Source: Oopsacas minuta (taxonomy: Eukaryota; Porifera; Hexactinellida; Lyssacinosida; Leucopsacidae). Taken from it: 64,000 bases of DNA. Both the position numbers and the translations under genes were made by a program. The notes under the pieces are model-generated. The model saw only the letters and a list, made by a program, of their open reading frames with translations. It was not told the origin of the DNA and ran no database searches. The stretch is taken from NCBI GenBank assembly GCA_024704765.1, contig JAKMXF010000295.1, forward strand, positions 1 to 64,000, in the 5' to 3' direction. Positions 32,624 through 43,533 of this stretch are shown in pieces (the first letter of the stretch is position 1; each line of letters begins with the position of its first letter).

Positions 32624-34101
32624 ATAATAGCTACATAAGCAAAATATTTCGCTTATATTAAAACGATGTTAAAAAATCGATTGGAAACAAATAATATTAT
32701 GTATAAGTGATATTTAACACGTTTGTGGCTTGATTTCTGACAAATTTATAGATATGATACTCATGGTCGCATAATTTGATAATATTGGTAACCCATGTGC
32801 TTAAAATTATTCTTCAAACAATGGTGACTATTGAAAATTCTATAGTTCCAGTGTAAAATTCCATTTTAATCTATTGGAGTATAGCGAAGTTATGAAACGA
32901 TGTACATTTGCAAACTAACAATTTAAAACAATCCCTAGCCACTTGAGCTAAAACAAAATTTTTCATGTGTTTGATGAATAACCCAAATTATATAGTCTCT
33001 GTCATCTACAATCAGTAAAAAAACTGAAAGGAGTGAATAAAAACATATATCTAGTGAATATATGCCGCTCTAACTGATGGTTGAGAGCAGAGAAGTCGAA
33101 AGCTTCTCTGTTATTCATTATTAATGTATTGTATTTTAAGAGAGAACAAAAAATGAAAATTTAGGAAATGTGTGAAATTTCAAAAAATGTCAAGAGGCCC
33201 AGATAGAATTTGAAAAATGGCTACTGTCGCGCCATTTCGGGCCCCCAGGAAATTATGCTAAATTTGAGCCAGTGGATATAGCATTAACTTAAAACCTTAA
33301 AATCCTTTGCCCACGAGTGTTCACTATATCTGCAAAATATAATTCTTTCGAACAGACCGAAACTAATGGAAAGTATTTTGCAAAATTTCTTTGGTCTACT
33401 GAGAACCAAGCTCTGATACATGAGAGAATTATAAGTGCATATACTCTACATTGAAATAGCAAAATGTGCTTACTCTCACTAGTCTAGCATTTTACCACAA
33501 TTACACTTGTGTGGTTACTACAAATATCAAATGCTATTATTGGCCTCAATAAATATGCATTCCGTTGGTGCAGAATTACACAAGTTTCTGCTGACATTGA
33601 AGTCTCTAAATTTGGTTGCCTAGGTTTTAGGCGGTAAGGAATTTAGTTCAAACATAATTTTTCAGATTTGAGTACATCCAAATTTACCCTATTCCACCCA
33701 TTTGCCCACTGTGTATACTTGGATTGATTATGGTCAGAGGTGATAGAAATGATGTTAAAAACAAATTTAGCTGTAACTGTTAACAGTAAATCTATCCTTC
33801 CTCAAAAACTAATTAACTATTCCACAATTCTTGTATTAACTAAGCAGTTATCAGCTAGTTAGTAGCTCTTAATAGTACTTGAATTAACATTACGATAGTA
33901 TGAGTTAACAGAAAATTTCTTCACTCAAATCCGATCCTAAAACTACCCAATTATGGTATTAATACACTTCCAAAATAGTCGATATCTCATCAAGGTACAT
34001 GCTAGAACAGTGGTGGGCAAACTTTCGTCTGCGCGGGGCCGTATTGACCTACGACTACGTTCCATAATCTAATTTATTAGAGAACCTCTACTAGTGAATT
34101 G
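32624..34101. other. YARS intron 2 with a solitary hAT end
   Basis: CAGTGGTGGGCAAACTTTCG at about 34009 followed by TCTGCGCGGGGCCG resembles a hAT 5' terminus, without a partner. A short hairpin AGAGAAG...CTTCTCT lies near 33091-33113. Otherwise nothing is recognisable. Confidence 0.4.
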
Positions 34102-34103
34102 TA

Positions 34104-35406
34104 CAGGGTGGCTAATAAGTTCTGGCACATAGAAAAACTACTATAATTTAACCAATATTCATTATATTCAGTTGATATTTTAGCATATGTAGTTAGGCAT
34201 TATGAATTTTATTGTGCACAATCTCTATTCCATGTATCCGCCTTTCTTTTTGATAACAGCCTTCAGACGCCCGGGGACTGCGCACACTGCGATACACAGC
34301 ATCTCCTGGGGGATTTTTGCCCATTCTCTCATCAGAGATTGCCTTAGAGACCCAATACTGATATGGGACTTCGAGCAAGCACTGACTCTAAAATGGACCA
34401 CACTGAGAAATCTAGAGGTTGAGGTCTGGCAAGACAGCGGCAATTCTACTTTTGAGATAAAGTCAGGAATATTTGTCTGAAGCCATCGCTGAGTACTGTT
34501 TGCTGTATGCGTAGGAGCACCGTCTTGTTGGAATATGAAGGGCTGGTTTTCAAACATCATCTCACCAAGATCTTTCACAATGGGCTGTAAAATGAGCTCC
34601 TTAGACGTTGCAGCATTGATTTTGACCCCTGCAGAGACGAAAACCAGTGGTGTCCGGCCACAGAAGATACTCCGGCCCAAACCATCAACGAGAGTGGTTT
34701 CTAGACTCTTTTGACGTACCTGTACTAATCAGGGTTAGTAGAAGTGCTTTAGATAATATTCTATCGTTTTAATGATTGAATGCTTGATCAACGGTGAAAT
34801 TTTTTCATCGGAGAAAAGGATTTGATCCAGTCCCTGGGCTACGAATCGTGCATGGAGGACTTTGCTTCTTGAGAGCCTCTTTGTCTTTATTTTGTCTGAA
34901 AGGAAATGGACTCTCCTTTCTTAAACGAAGATAGCCCTAAGTCTCTCTTGACAATCGTTTGAAGAAATCCACGGGATATTTTCAGTTCTTTAGCCATTTT
35001 TCTGATCGATCGCTGAGGATTTCGCCACACTCGACTCTGCACTACCTTTCGCATCTTTACGGTCGTGATGGATACCGGGCGACCAGTTCTGGCTCTGTCC
35101 ATCACGCCACCAGTCTCATTGAAGCGTTTTATCGTACGGATTACGAAATTCCGACGTGTCTATGGAATCTTTAAAAGTTTCATTATTTCTTTTTGTTTTA
35201 TCCCTTTTTGAAATTATTCAACAATCGCCGACCGTTCTTTTCCATAGCTGATAATTTGTTCTTGGTTTTCAACTAGTGTATTTTTAATGAATATTGTATT
35301 GCGAGAGATAACAGAATAAATACAAACCAGTAACGTCAATCAATCTAAATCATGAAAGATTTTGGTATGATATAAAATTATGTGCCAGATCTTATTGGCC
35401 ACCCTG
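34104..35406 (-). mobile_element. Tc1/mariner-superfamily element 4, complete ends
   Basis: 1303 bp with about 28-bp inverted repeats (CAGGGTGGCTAATAAGTTCT and the inverse of CAGGGTGGCCAATAAGATCT, both continuing GGCACATA), flanked by TA (34102-34103 and 35407-35408). The transposase is on the minus strand. Confidence 0.95.
34193..35230 (-). pseudogene. Tc1/mariner-superfamily transposase 4, degraded
   Basis: N-terminal helix-turn-helix pieces near 35230-34887 (IRTIKRFNETGGVMDRART, then GRPVSITTVKMRKVV, WRNPQRSIRKMAKELKISR). After several breaks, 34680-34225 gives FVSAGVKINAATSKEL, FIFQQDGAPTHTANSTQRWL with the second Asp, NIPDFISK, and a shifted tail consistent with SPDLNPLDFSVWSIL (Asp in the third position). 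This points to a DD3xD Tc1/mariner subgroup rather than DD34E Tc1; the exact subgroup is uncertain. Many lesions. Confidence 0.85.
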
Positions 35407-35659
35407 TAAATTAAACAATAATACTAAAAAATTCTTAACTTACATTAATCAAATTTTCCATGGGATTAAATTTCCGAATGCGTAAGGAAGAGTAATACAG
35501 TGATCAAATAATTTGAGTACTCAAATAACTTAAGCCAACGAGACCGGTTCAATATCACAACCAGTTTGATGAGCTAGAATTAAAGATAGACAATATCTTG
35601 CAAGGGGAGAGAATATTTTGAGGCTATATAATAATAAAAATTATTATTATAAAGCTCGA

Positions 35660-36282
35660 GTTCAACAGTTGCTAGCAATGAGAGCATGATGGTCATGAGC
35701 CCACCTCCATCTAGTGCTAGTAAAAATCCTTAACAATTAACCCCCAGAAAACGAAAAAATGTGATGAAAATTGTTACGAGGAGATAAAGAGGAGTTTACT
35801 AGATAATGAAGAGAAGAAGAAGACACTGCAAAGAGGCATCGATTGCAAGTTGGACAGGTTAGACGCTTGATTCTGCGAAGTAGTCAGCCTACTTGAGCGG
35901 ATAGCTATGGAGCAAGCCAAATTATAGTCATTGATGTCTCTAAAGTAACTTCTTTATTTCTTCCACCACCTAATGTAAGCTTTTTCCGCCATCATCATCC
36001 TTTCTCTTACATCCTCATCATCTCCCAAACAAGATTAATAATTATATTTATGAATTGTTTCCATTTATTGCAAGGAAATTTATCACATAAATATTCTACT
36101 CACAAGTGGACAAATAGCAATTTCAGATTAGTTAAAATAGGTTGCAATTGTTTCTTCACTTACAAAAACTCTATTATCGATAAAATCTGATTCAATCAAT
36201 TCTTCAGTCATCTCTTGTTATATATTTTCAAATTCTGTTGAAAGCCTAAGTTTGGCTAATTCGCACAATTGCCTTGTATCTA
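35660..36282. pseudogene. Degenerate coding debris on both strands, family unknown
   Basis: Plus strand about 35685-35930 reads VMSPPPSSASKNP, then LTPRKRKK and, after a shift, CDENCYEEIKRSLLDNEEKK with LERIAMEQAKL, which looks like the C-terminus of a small charged protein. Minus strand about 36282-36110 reads DTRQLCELAKLRLSTEFEN, then MTEELIESDFIDNRVFVSEE. Both have protein-like composition interrupted by stops. Two converging genes would suit a two-gene DNA transposon such as Harbinger, but I cannot show that. Confidence 0.35.
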
Positions 36283-36508
36283 TAGTGGAACACGCTCATT
36301 TGGAAGTGTATAATGTATTTGCAATACAACAGTATTCGCTAAAACAGTATTCTGAATTCAATAAACAAACGCATGTGGGACTGGAAGGGCAATTCGTTAT
36401 ATGCGTGAAAAATATAAACTCAAATGGAAGTGAAATGGGATGGTGAAAGCATATTCGTTATAGCAGTAAATTTGAGATATACATGTTCGTTATAAGGATG
36501 TTCCACTG
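36283..36508. mobile_element. pogo-type MITE, about 226 bp
   Basis: The left end TAGTGGAACACGCTCATTTG and right end inverted CAGTGGAACATCCTTATAACG, flanked by TA on both sides (36281-36282, 36509-36510). The interior repeats TTCGTTATA several times. It interrupts the minus-strand coding debris at 36110-36282. Confidence 0.75.
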
Positions 36509-37292
36509 TATTTTACTTATCTTGTCTGGTTTATAGCACAGCTACAACGGGTTTAACCATCGACCTACACCTGCATCTCCAAATCCCAAAGCACATTCTA
36601 TAGTTTTCTGATGTTTCAAAAAGCACGATTGAATCTTCTACCGCGTATGGCAACAGGTGAAAGTATAGGAGCCCATAAAATTGATTTGGCAAATATACCA
36701 TATGGAAATCGGGTATCAAAACATGCATCTATGGAATTCAATGTGAAGCTTCTCAAAATAGATTTCATGAAGAAATCGAGAAAATATATTTTTACATAAT
36801 AGTAAAGCAAGCACAGTTTTCATATACCATGGATACTAATCCAATATCAATAATGAGGAGGTTCTCCATAAATACAAAAAAGTGAGGTTTAACATTGGGA
36901 GAGTCCCCGAATTTAGGGAGCCACACATTGAATTTCCAAATGTAGATTTGGGGAGGACCACCACAACTTGCGAGGGCCTTATGAAATAGTAAACATATAT
37001 TCCACCTGGGGAGGACCTCGCTAAATTCGTGGTAGTCCCCAAATAAACCCCTACACGGTTGGACCAGAGCGTCCCTGGTACAAAATCAATAAGTAGTCGT
37101 GAGGCCTTATGTATAGTAAGCCATAAGTAAACCTACAGTGGTTTTCTGTGAAATAAATAATGACAAACTCTTCGAATTAACCAAGTTTCAAAATACACAA
37201 TTGAAGTTCAACCAGATGTGCTTAATTAGATAAGTAACAAAAATAAACTCAAACTGAACAGTAAATTAATTCAGAAGAAAGAGTTGAAATAC
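36509..37292. other. YARS intron 2, GGGGAGGAC-rich fragment
   Basis: No gene is recognisable. About 36850-37060 contains spaced copies of GGGGAGGAC(C) and inverted GTCCCC motifs with ATTTGGGGAGGACC, which look like an eroded MITE; its ends are not clear. Confidence 0.3.
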
Positions 37293-37485
37293 CTGTAAAG
37301 CTGGATAAAGTAGGCTTGACAAAAGAGGGCTATCACACTGTTTCACGACTTCTGTCCCTGCCTTTTTGGCATCGTGTTCAGTAAGAATAGCACTTAATTT
37401 GTATACATCTAATGAATACATTCTATTTAACTGGTATTCAGTTCCCCTCACAAAATGTAAATTTTCCAATGAAACACCTATAGAT
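37293..37485 (-). CDS. YARS1: Tyrosyl-tRNA synthetase, exon 2
   Basis: Internal exon of 193 bp flanked by an acceptor (ATTCAG) and a donor (CAG then GTATTT). It encodes [19 protein letters not shown], then [20 protein letters not shown] and a stretch ending SSLLYPALQ, matching the Rossmann-fold segment that binds tyrosine in eukaryotic TyrRS. The split codon with exon 1 reads AG|A, giving Arg. Intron 2, from here to 5043, is about 32 kb and contains nearly all the mobile elements of the left half of the window. Confidence 0.95.
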
Positions 37486-37518
37486 CTGAATATAATATTA
37501 ATAAGAAATAATCAAATA

Positions 37519-37702
37519 CAGTAGAGTCTCGTTAATACAAGAACACGGTAAGCCGTAATTCCGGATAAGGAGTACAATATTGTACACTATATCAGAACAC
37601 TTCGATGCCTTTTCAATATTAATGTACTCGGATAATATGTACTCCGGATAAGGAGTATGAATTTTAGCTGTCGCTGGTGTACGTATTAACGAGAGTCTAC
37701 TG
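37519..37702. mobile_element. pogo-type MITE, 184 bp, in YARS intron 1
   Basis: Inverted repeats CAGTAGAGTCTCGTTAATAC and inverted CAGTAGACTCTCGTTAATAC, flanked by TA (37517-37518, 37703-37704). The interior has two copies of CCGGATAAGGAGTA. It lies just upstream of YARS exon 2, close to its acceptor. Confidence 0.9.
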
Positions 37703-37704
37703 TA

Positions 37705-39547
37705 CGTGCATATTTTGCAAGAATATAGGATCGAAAATATAAAGAAATAGGAAGGGTCAATGGTGTACTAGTAAGAAAATAGGGTATTCGCAATCTCGGG
37801 AATTATGAAATTTTTCGAAAGATTACCAATTTTCAGTAATGCGGCATCATTGTCACCTATAAATACTTTGAAAATCGAATATATCGGTAAAAAAGTATCC
37901 TGTATCAAAATAATTATTACAAAACAGGTTGATAGATTGCAGATTAAGCCTGTCAGCGAAATTTACTAGTGGCGGAGGTCTACTTATGATTTTAAGGACA
38001 ATAATGTAAACTTTCCTAATTTACGTGACTATGATATCATCATTAATACTGTAAACGCTCCATTGGTACTTAAACTTCCGAAAAGTGGTGTAAATTTATG
38101 GATATGATGTAGGGAAAAAAATCCATTGCTTGTTAGTAATAAACTGGGATTAAATAGAATAATGGGAATATTAGTATGCGATCCCCGAAAAAAGTGAAAA
38201 ATATAGTCAAACCATTGCCCCTGAATTTCAGAGGTTCATGGTGTTCCCTATGGAGGGTAACCGCTAGATAAGGTGACGTTTGTGAAATGATGTGTCAGTA
38301 TTATAGAGGTAGTGGCCTTTATAGACAGGTTTAGCACCAGTAAGGAAATAAAATGGTAGTGGTTGGGCAGGTAGCCACTATAAGACATCATGATAGTGGA
38401 AAACGGATTGCGTGGTGTTATAGTAAATAACGCAATCCGGAACTGTTTAAAGTTCGTCCACGTGACAATATGGCTTATCTAGATATGAGGAAATATATCC
38501 GCATGCGGATATGAGATGCGATTAGGGATGTCAATATTTTGGAAAAAGAGATATAGAAAACATATTACAGGTGCGACATTATCACACAAATCCTCATCAT
38601 CGTGTGGTCCAGGCTACGCCTCAGTAAATATCCTTATTTGAAATAACCCGAGTGGACTGTATTAGCGCTTCATTTTAACCTCAAATCTACCAACTTGAAA
38701 ATATGCATATCATTTAATGTCTTCCGTAACAGAATAGTATTCACTCTCAGCCCTAATTTCATGTACAGTATAATCTCTAGTAGTGGAGGAAGTCGGGACC
38801 ACGGATCTGCTGATAACACACTATTCCTCATAAATAATTTGAAAGAGAGTTTTAACCAAATTTGCACAGCTACTCCCTCTAACGACTATTTACAATGATA
38901 ATGATTCATATTTTATGCCCTTAATGTTGCTAGTTAAAATAAAATTTGAAATAAATTTTCTTCTGAGAATCTCGAAGATTTCAATTCATCATAACGATAA
39001 ATAAGTGGTATTTCAAATTTCGCACTAAATTTATTATTCAAGAGATTTCTAGTAGAATTCCCCATTTATAGAGGTTAATTTTATTCGTGTGAGACATAAT
39101 TATCTCCAAAGTATGCCTCATTCCCTACTCTCCACTTATAGAGGTTGCGCTGTATATTAAGAATATTAGGAGCCTACAACCTAGATCCTTCCTAGAAAAT
39201 GATAACTAATCAATTTTAAATTTGCTATTAGAGTAATCCTCGCTAATATGAACAGCACTGTTCCCATTGCACGATATAGGAGGATGTGTACTCACACGTT
39301 GTACAAAGGATGAAAAGGCTGCCAACAAATGTACTATAGCAATATGTACATGCCCATACTAGAATTGGAAATAATTAGTTATTATTGAAAATCGAACTCA
39401 GAATTTCTTGTATGGTTTAACGTATTTCTACAGATACATAGTGTGACCATCTGTTTTCGCAAGAAATATTAACTAATATATAATTAAATGTAAATCACGG
39501 TATTTGGGCAAGTATTTAACGTAAAGTTGAGAGAATATTATAATTTA
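37705..39547. other. YARS intron 1 with MITE fragments
   Basis: TAGTCAAACCATTGCCCC near 38213 resembles the Tigger terminus. A perfect 10-bp stem, CGGATTGCGT/ACGCAATCCG, lies at about 38405-38440. TATAGAGGTTGCGCTGTATA near 39155 resembles the end of a pogo-type MITE. None can be paired with confidence. No coding sequence seen. Confidence 0.35.
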
Positions 39548-39747
39548 AACTACACACCATGGCTATTTACAGAAACGTACCGCGTTCGGATGATGGATTA
39601 CCCAATTTTCACTGGGAACTCTGTGCATTATGACAGAGGCACATACGTGACAGTTTATCAAAATGCACAGAGTAATCAGTGATTAGATATTGGATAATAC
39701 ATCATCCGAACGCAGTATATTTCTCTAAAGAGCCATGATGTGTAGTT
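39548..39747. repeat. Foldback element, 200 bp
   Basis: Left arm from AACTACACACCATGGCTATT through CGCGTTCGGATGATGGATTA; right arm is the inverse of AACTACACATCATGGCTCTT through CTGCGTTCGGATGATGTATT. Arms are about 65-75 bp with few mismatches around a loop of about 60 bp. No coding. Probably a MITE, but I could not identify a target duplication. Confidence 0.8.
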
Positions 39748-40099
39748 ACTAGGCTATCTAAAATATAATCTGATTAGAATTATAGGAAATATGCTCACGC
39801 TATATATTCTTCAACCACAAACATAATTTGCTACGACAATACATACATTAACATTGAATTGTCTAGTTATTGATAAATATTGGCTAAGATGTGTCATCTA
39901 TGGCCAATGCAATAACTCATGAATGAACTTTATCATGACAATCTTTTGATAGTTTTCCCCAACATTGTGAGATTAGAGGTGATTTCTGTTAACCGCTTTT
40001 ATGTCTGTTTGTGGTCAGAAAAACTTTCAGTTGGTTAACCGAAATGTACATTCTGTGTATTTACTTTGGTGAAAACATGATTTTATCCCTTACTAAGTA

Positions 40100-40547
40100 C
40101 ATTAAGACCTCCAAAAGTGAACACACCTAAGAAATGAATAACTCCAAATATGAACACTTATTCTCGGTCCCAAATTTTTCCCACTCTGTTACACAATATT
40201 TACCCTCTAACATGTGATCACCTAATCTGGTCCCAAATGCCCAAATTTCATTGGATATGACCTCTTAAAAGTGAACATAGACAGTGGCTTCATTATACAA
40301 TAGGATATAGTTGCTATTTTATGTAGAATCTGAATAGGAATTAATCATAAAAAGAGATCCACTGTCTATTTAAGACTTTTCACATTCGTCTAAACATTGG
40401 AAGCATAATAAATGCTCGTACATGTTATTCCTTTAGGCATTTGTGGACTTTCATACTTTGTCAGTTGGATTGTTCATGAAAAGTGAACAGCTCTCAAAAG
40501 TGAACATTTCCTGTCCTCAGGGTGTTCACTTTCTGAAGGTTTTACTG
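40100..40547. mobile_element. Tigger-derived MITE, about 448 bp
   Basis: Left CATTAAGACCTCCAAAAGTG and right inverted CAGTAAAACCTTCAGAAAGTG, each followed by GAACAC. These resemble the termini of the autonomous Tigger at 6996-9071 (CAGTCAAACCTCC...AGTGAACACC), and the interior repeats AAGTGAACA. The left flank is TA, the right AA. No transposase. It was probably mobilised by a Tigger of this group. Confidence 0.75.
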
Positions 40548-40858
40548 AACTGATAAATTGAATATAACAGTTGTATTCCTCTTACATCAACTTGAAATAA
40601 GTGCCTTGTGCCAGGTATTATTGTGTGGGAATATTAGATTCATATACTATTAACATCAGCAATTATAGGTATAAGTTTGTAAACTTCTGAATATCAAAAA
40701 TTAGTTGATTCATGAATTATTTCATTATATCGGTTAACCAACATGACATGGTTAATAACCGCAGCCCTGGTTAGATTTTATGGGCTAAATTTTGTAACCT
40801 TTAATGTTCTATTATCCGAATACTGCAGGTGAATTTGTCATTTTATACTATATAAAAA

Positions 40859-40978
40859 GTGCTGAAATCCTCATTTAGGTGCGGGTATTGGTTAAAATGA
40901 AGAGATAAATAATGGAGTTCCGTTTCGTTACGAATGTAACACTTCGACCTTAAACTGTTAACTATTAAGTATTACAAT
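40859..40978. repeat. Dispersed repeat shared with 54340-54450
   Basis: The two places share an ordered series of blocks: GTGCTG.AATC, ATTGGTTAAAA.GAAG, GATAAAT/GGTAAAT, TTCC.TTT.GTTACGAA, ACACTTCG, and TTAA near the end. Similarity is moderate but colinear over about 110 bp in the same orientation. Nothing coding. Confidence 0.5.
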
Positions 40979-42378
40979 TGGTGCAACTCTCTGACATATT
41001 TGCGAAGTAATTGTTAGATGACGCAATTTGGCTTGACTATTGTTTGTGGATATACGTAATCTGCACTCGAAATATCAAAATACATACATTCGCGTCAAAA
41101 CATACCAATTAAATACTTTGCAACTGATAGAATTGCTAAGAACTGTCTTGAACTATCCTTGGCCTAAGTTAATCAATCGTTAACAGTGCTCTTAAGGCCA
41201 AATCATCCTGTATAATTGTAAACACTCAGCTTTCCTTATCCTGATAAAATAGTACCTGGCTTAAACGACTCCAGCCTGAGCGACATCTTGCCTTTTAAGA
41301 TCCATTTTTAATGATGGATAGTTTTCAATACTTGAATACCTGCGATGGGTGAATATCTGCTGAACACGATCAACGAACATATTTTTGACTTTATTAATAA
41401 ACAGTTACTTGTGCAATGATTTCTATACAAATGAACAAAATTCGGTACTCATTTTGTTTCTATTCAAAGAAATTCACACATTCTCGGGTTTGTCAATTTT
41501 TCAAATGATTTGATTTGATTTGAAGGATTTGATGAGGATTTGAAAGGGATTAGATTGAAATTTCAAAGCCCCGATCTTACAATGCAAATAATTTCGAGGT
41601 GAAAAGTCGAAAATTTGCATAGTATCTTTCTAAATTTCATTCTCAATAATTCTAGACCCGCCCAAAGGCGCCACTTATATTTTTCTGAACGTTGAATGTA
41701 TAGGATACATCAATTCGGAAATTGATTTTTCGAAAATTATAATTTTCGTCATAACGTCGTATAATTATTTCTAATTCATTAGTATGAACGTATTTATAAA
41801 GTATACAAAGCAGAAATGATCAATAGGGTAAGGATAAACCAGTACAAAATTTAGAACTCATTCATTATTGAATCATAAGTATGAATCACATGAATACCAC
41901 GGATTACCTCATAGTTTCATCTCGAAAAGTCACATTATTTTCAAGTAATATATAATTTGATCAACTCAGCTGATATTTAACATTAACAATTCGAGAACTT
42001 CTGTTTCATGCAAAATATACATTGCAGAAATCAGCCCAACAAAGTCACGTTACCAAAAATTGCAGATTGAACGTATAGTAAGTAATGCGTCCTCATTAAA
42101 AGACGTACTAAACAACATAGCTATTACCCCATAATCGCCATTTATCAGCCTGTGAATAAGAAACATCGTCTGAAAAAGGTTCACATATACTCCTGCAATA
42201 TTTATGTCAGGTATACGGAAAATCGAATATAAGAACATGTAATACTACTCCAAAGGGTGAGTTTACAGCGATAATCATTGTATCAGTAAATAATAAAAAC
42301 AATTGCGATATAAGAACATTAGAGTTACGAAATTAGAAGAAAAAACATGAGACAAATGGACAAGACTTGTATACATAC
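40979..42378. other. YARS intron 1, no gene seen
   Basis: AT-rich. TAGACCCGCCCAAAGGCGCC at about 41654 shares TAGACCCGCC and GGCGCC with the near-palindrome at 15823-15843 in element B. No ORF of interest. Confidence 0.35.
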
Positions 42379-42743
42379 CTTAACATTGCCTGTATAATAA
42401 ACTCGTAATACTGAGTCCTATAGGTTAGCAATTCCCAGGGCGCGTTTACATTGTCAAGAAATCCATGCAAATCAGCAAAAAGGATAGTTACATCACAACC
42501 TGCTTGCAAGAAGTCAGCTATTTTACATATTGGAAGAAAATAAGCAACATGAGGTTTGCCAGTAATAGCAGTCCCCCAGTAGATCTTCAGGTCCTTCTTT
42601 TCCAAGATATGAACAAGTTTCTCAGAATATATTTTAGCGTGCTCATCATGTTTAGCGCCAAGGACTTCTTCTAAATTCCTCGTAATCAATTCAGCTTTAT
42701 CTCTAACAGATAATGGCTCGGTTATTTGATTAGATTGAGCCAT
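42379..42743 (-). CDS. YARS1: Tyrosyl-tRNA synthetase, exon 1 (start codon)
   Basis: First coding exon. The ATG at 42743 opens [19 protein letters not shown], and the exon continues through [18 protein letters not shown], which carries the class I HIGH-type motif as HVAY, and [16 protein letters not shown]. It ends at AATGTTAAG followed by GTATGT. An apparent readthrough of about 14 codons beyond the donor is intronic. About 10 residues near [11 protein letters not shown] look longer than in the vertebrate enzyme. Upstream (42744-43533) no other exon is recognisable, so the promoter probably lies there, but I see no clear element. Confidence 0.95.
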
Positions 42744-43533
42744 ATCAAACTGATCACTAAGGTATGTACCTATACCAATCTATCAAAGATGTATAATGGT
42801 AACTGACTGATCAAATGTAATCTAAAGCATTGCAACAATAACTACATACTATATCCTTGTAATCCATAAATTTTTGAAAAATACCGAATAATGCCGAATG
42901 TATAACATGTTATAAAGCAGGGTTTTTATTCTGCTGGAATAAAATATTTGGTCCAGCAGAACCAAAATTTCTGACGTTTTTGGTCCTGCCGAACTGAATA
43001 TTCCAGACTTTATTAGTCCGGTCAAATAATGTCATTAGATTTTCACTTTCGTATGTCAAGACTGAGATAAGATCTCCAATAGATCATCAGCACTGTAAAT
43101 CATAAATTTGGGACCGAAAAAGCTAAGAAAATAAGAACATACGTAAATTATGAAATCGAAATATCGTTTATTATTCAGGGTCATCAGAAGCCCAAGGAAA
43201 TTTTGCAGTGAAGCTGACTCAAGACTAAAATAACTAACAAAATTTCATTAATTAAGCCAAGACAATTGCATAGAGGTTCCCAGGGGGGGAGGTAGGAGGT
43301 CCGAACTCTCCTTTATGGACAAATGATACATCAATGCATTAATAAATAGGGGTATTATCGAGTGAAGACAGTCACTACCGATGCAGTACTAATTCTTAAC
43401 AGATCATAGCAAAATGACAAATCAGGAGTGCAATTAATTTTGCGACATTTAACATATACAATCCTATGACTACCCCCTGATTGTGTCTATAAGACAAAGT
43501 TATGTTGTTAATCGTCAAAATGATAAATCTTCT
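42744..43533. promoter_or_regulatory. YARS1: Upstream flank of YARS exon 1, presumed promoter region
   Basis: Lies 5' of the YARS start codon and ends at RAG1-like element C. If the ATG exon is the first exon, the promoter and 5' UTR are here or within element C. I see no convincing TATA box, initiator or CpG cluster. GAGGTTCCCAGGGGGGGAGG at 43273 looks like another hAT-type scrap. The assignment is by position only. Confidence 0.25.

Noticed and set aside
42333-42378. Extension of YARS exon 1 to [14 protein letters not shown]
   Set aside because: The reading passes a canonical donor (AAG then GTATGT), and exon 2 joins in phase there, so the tail is intronic.
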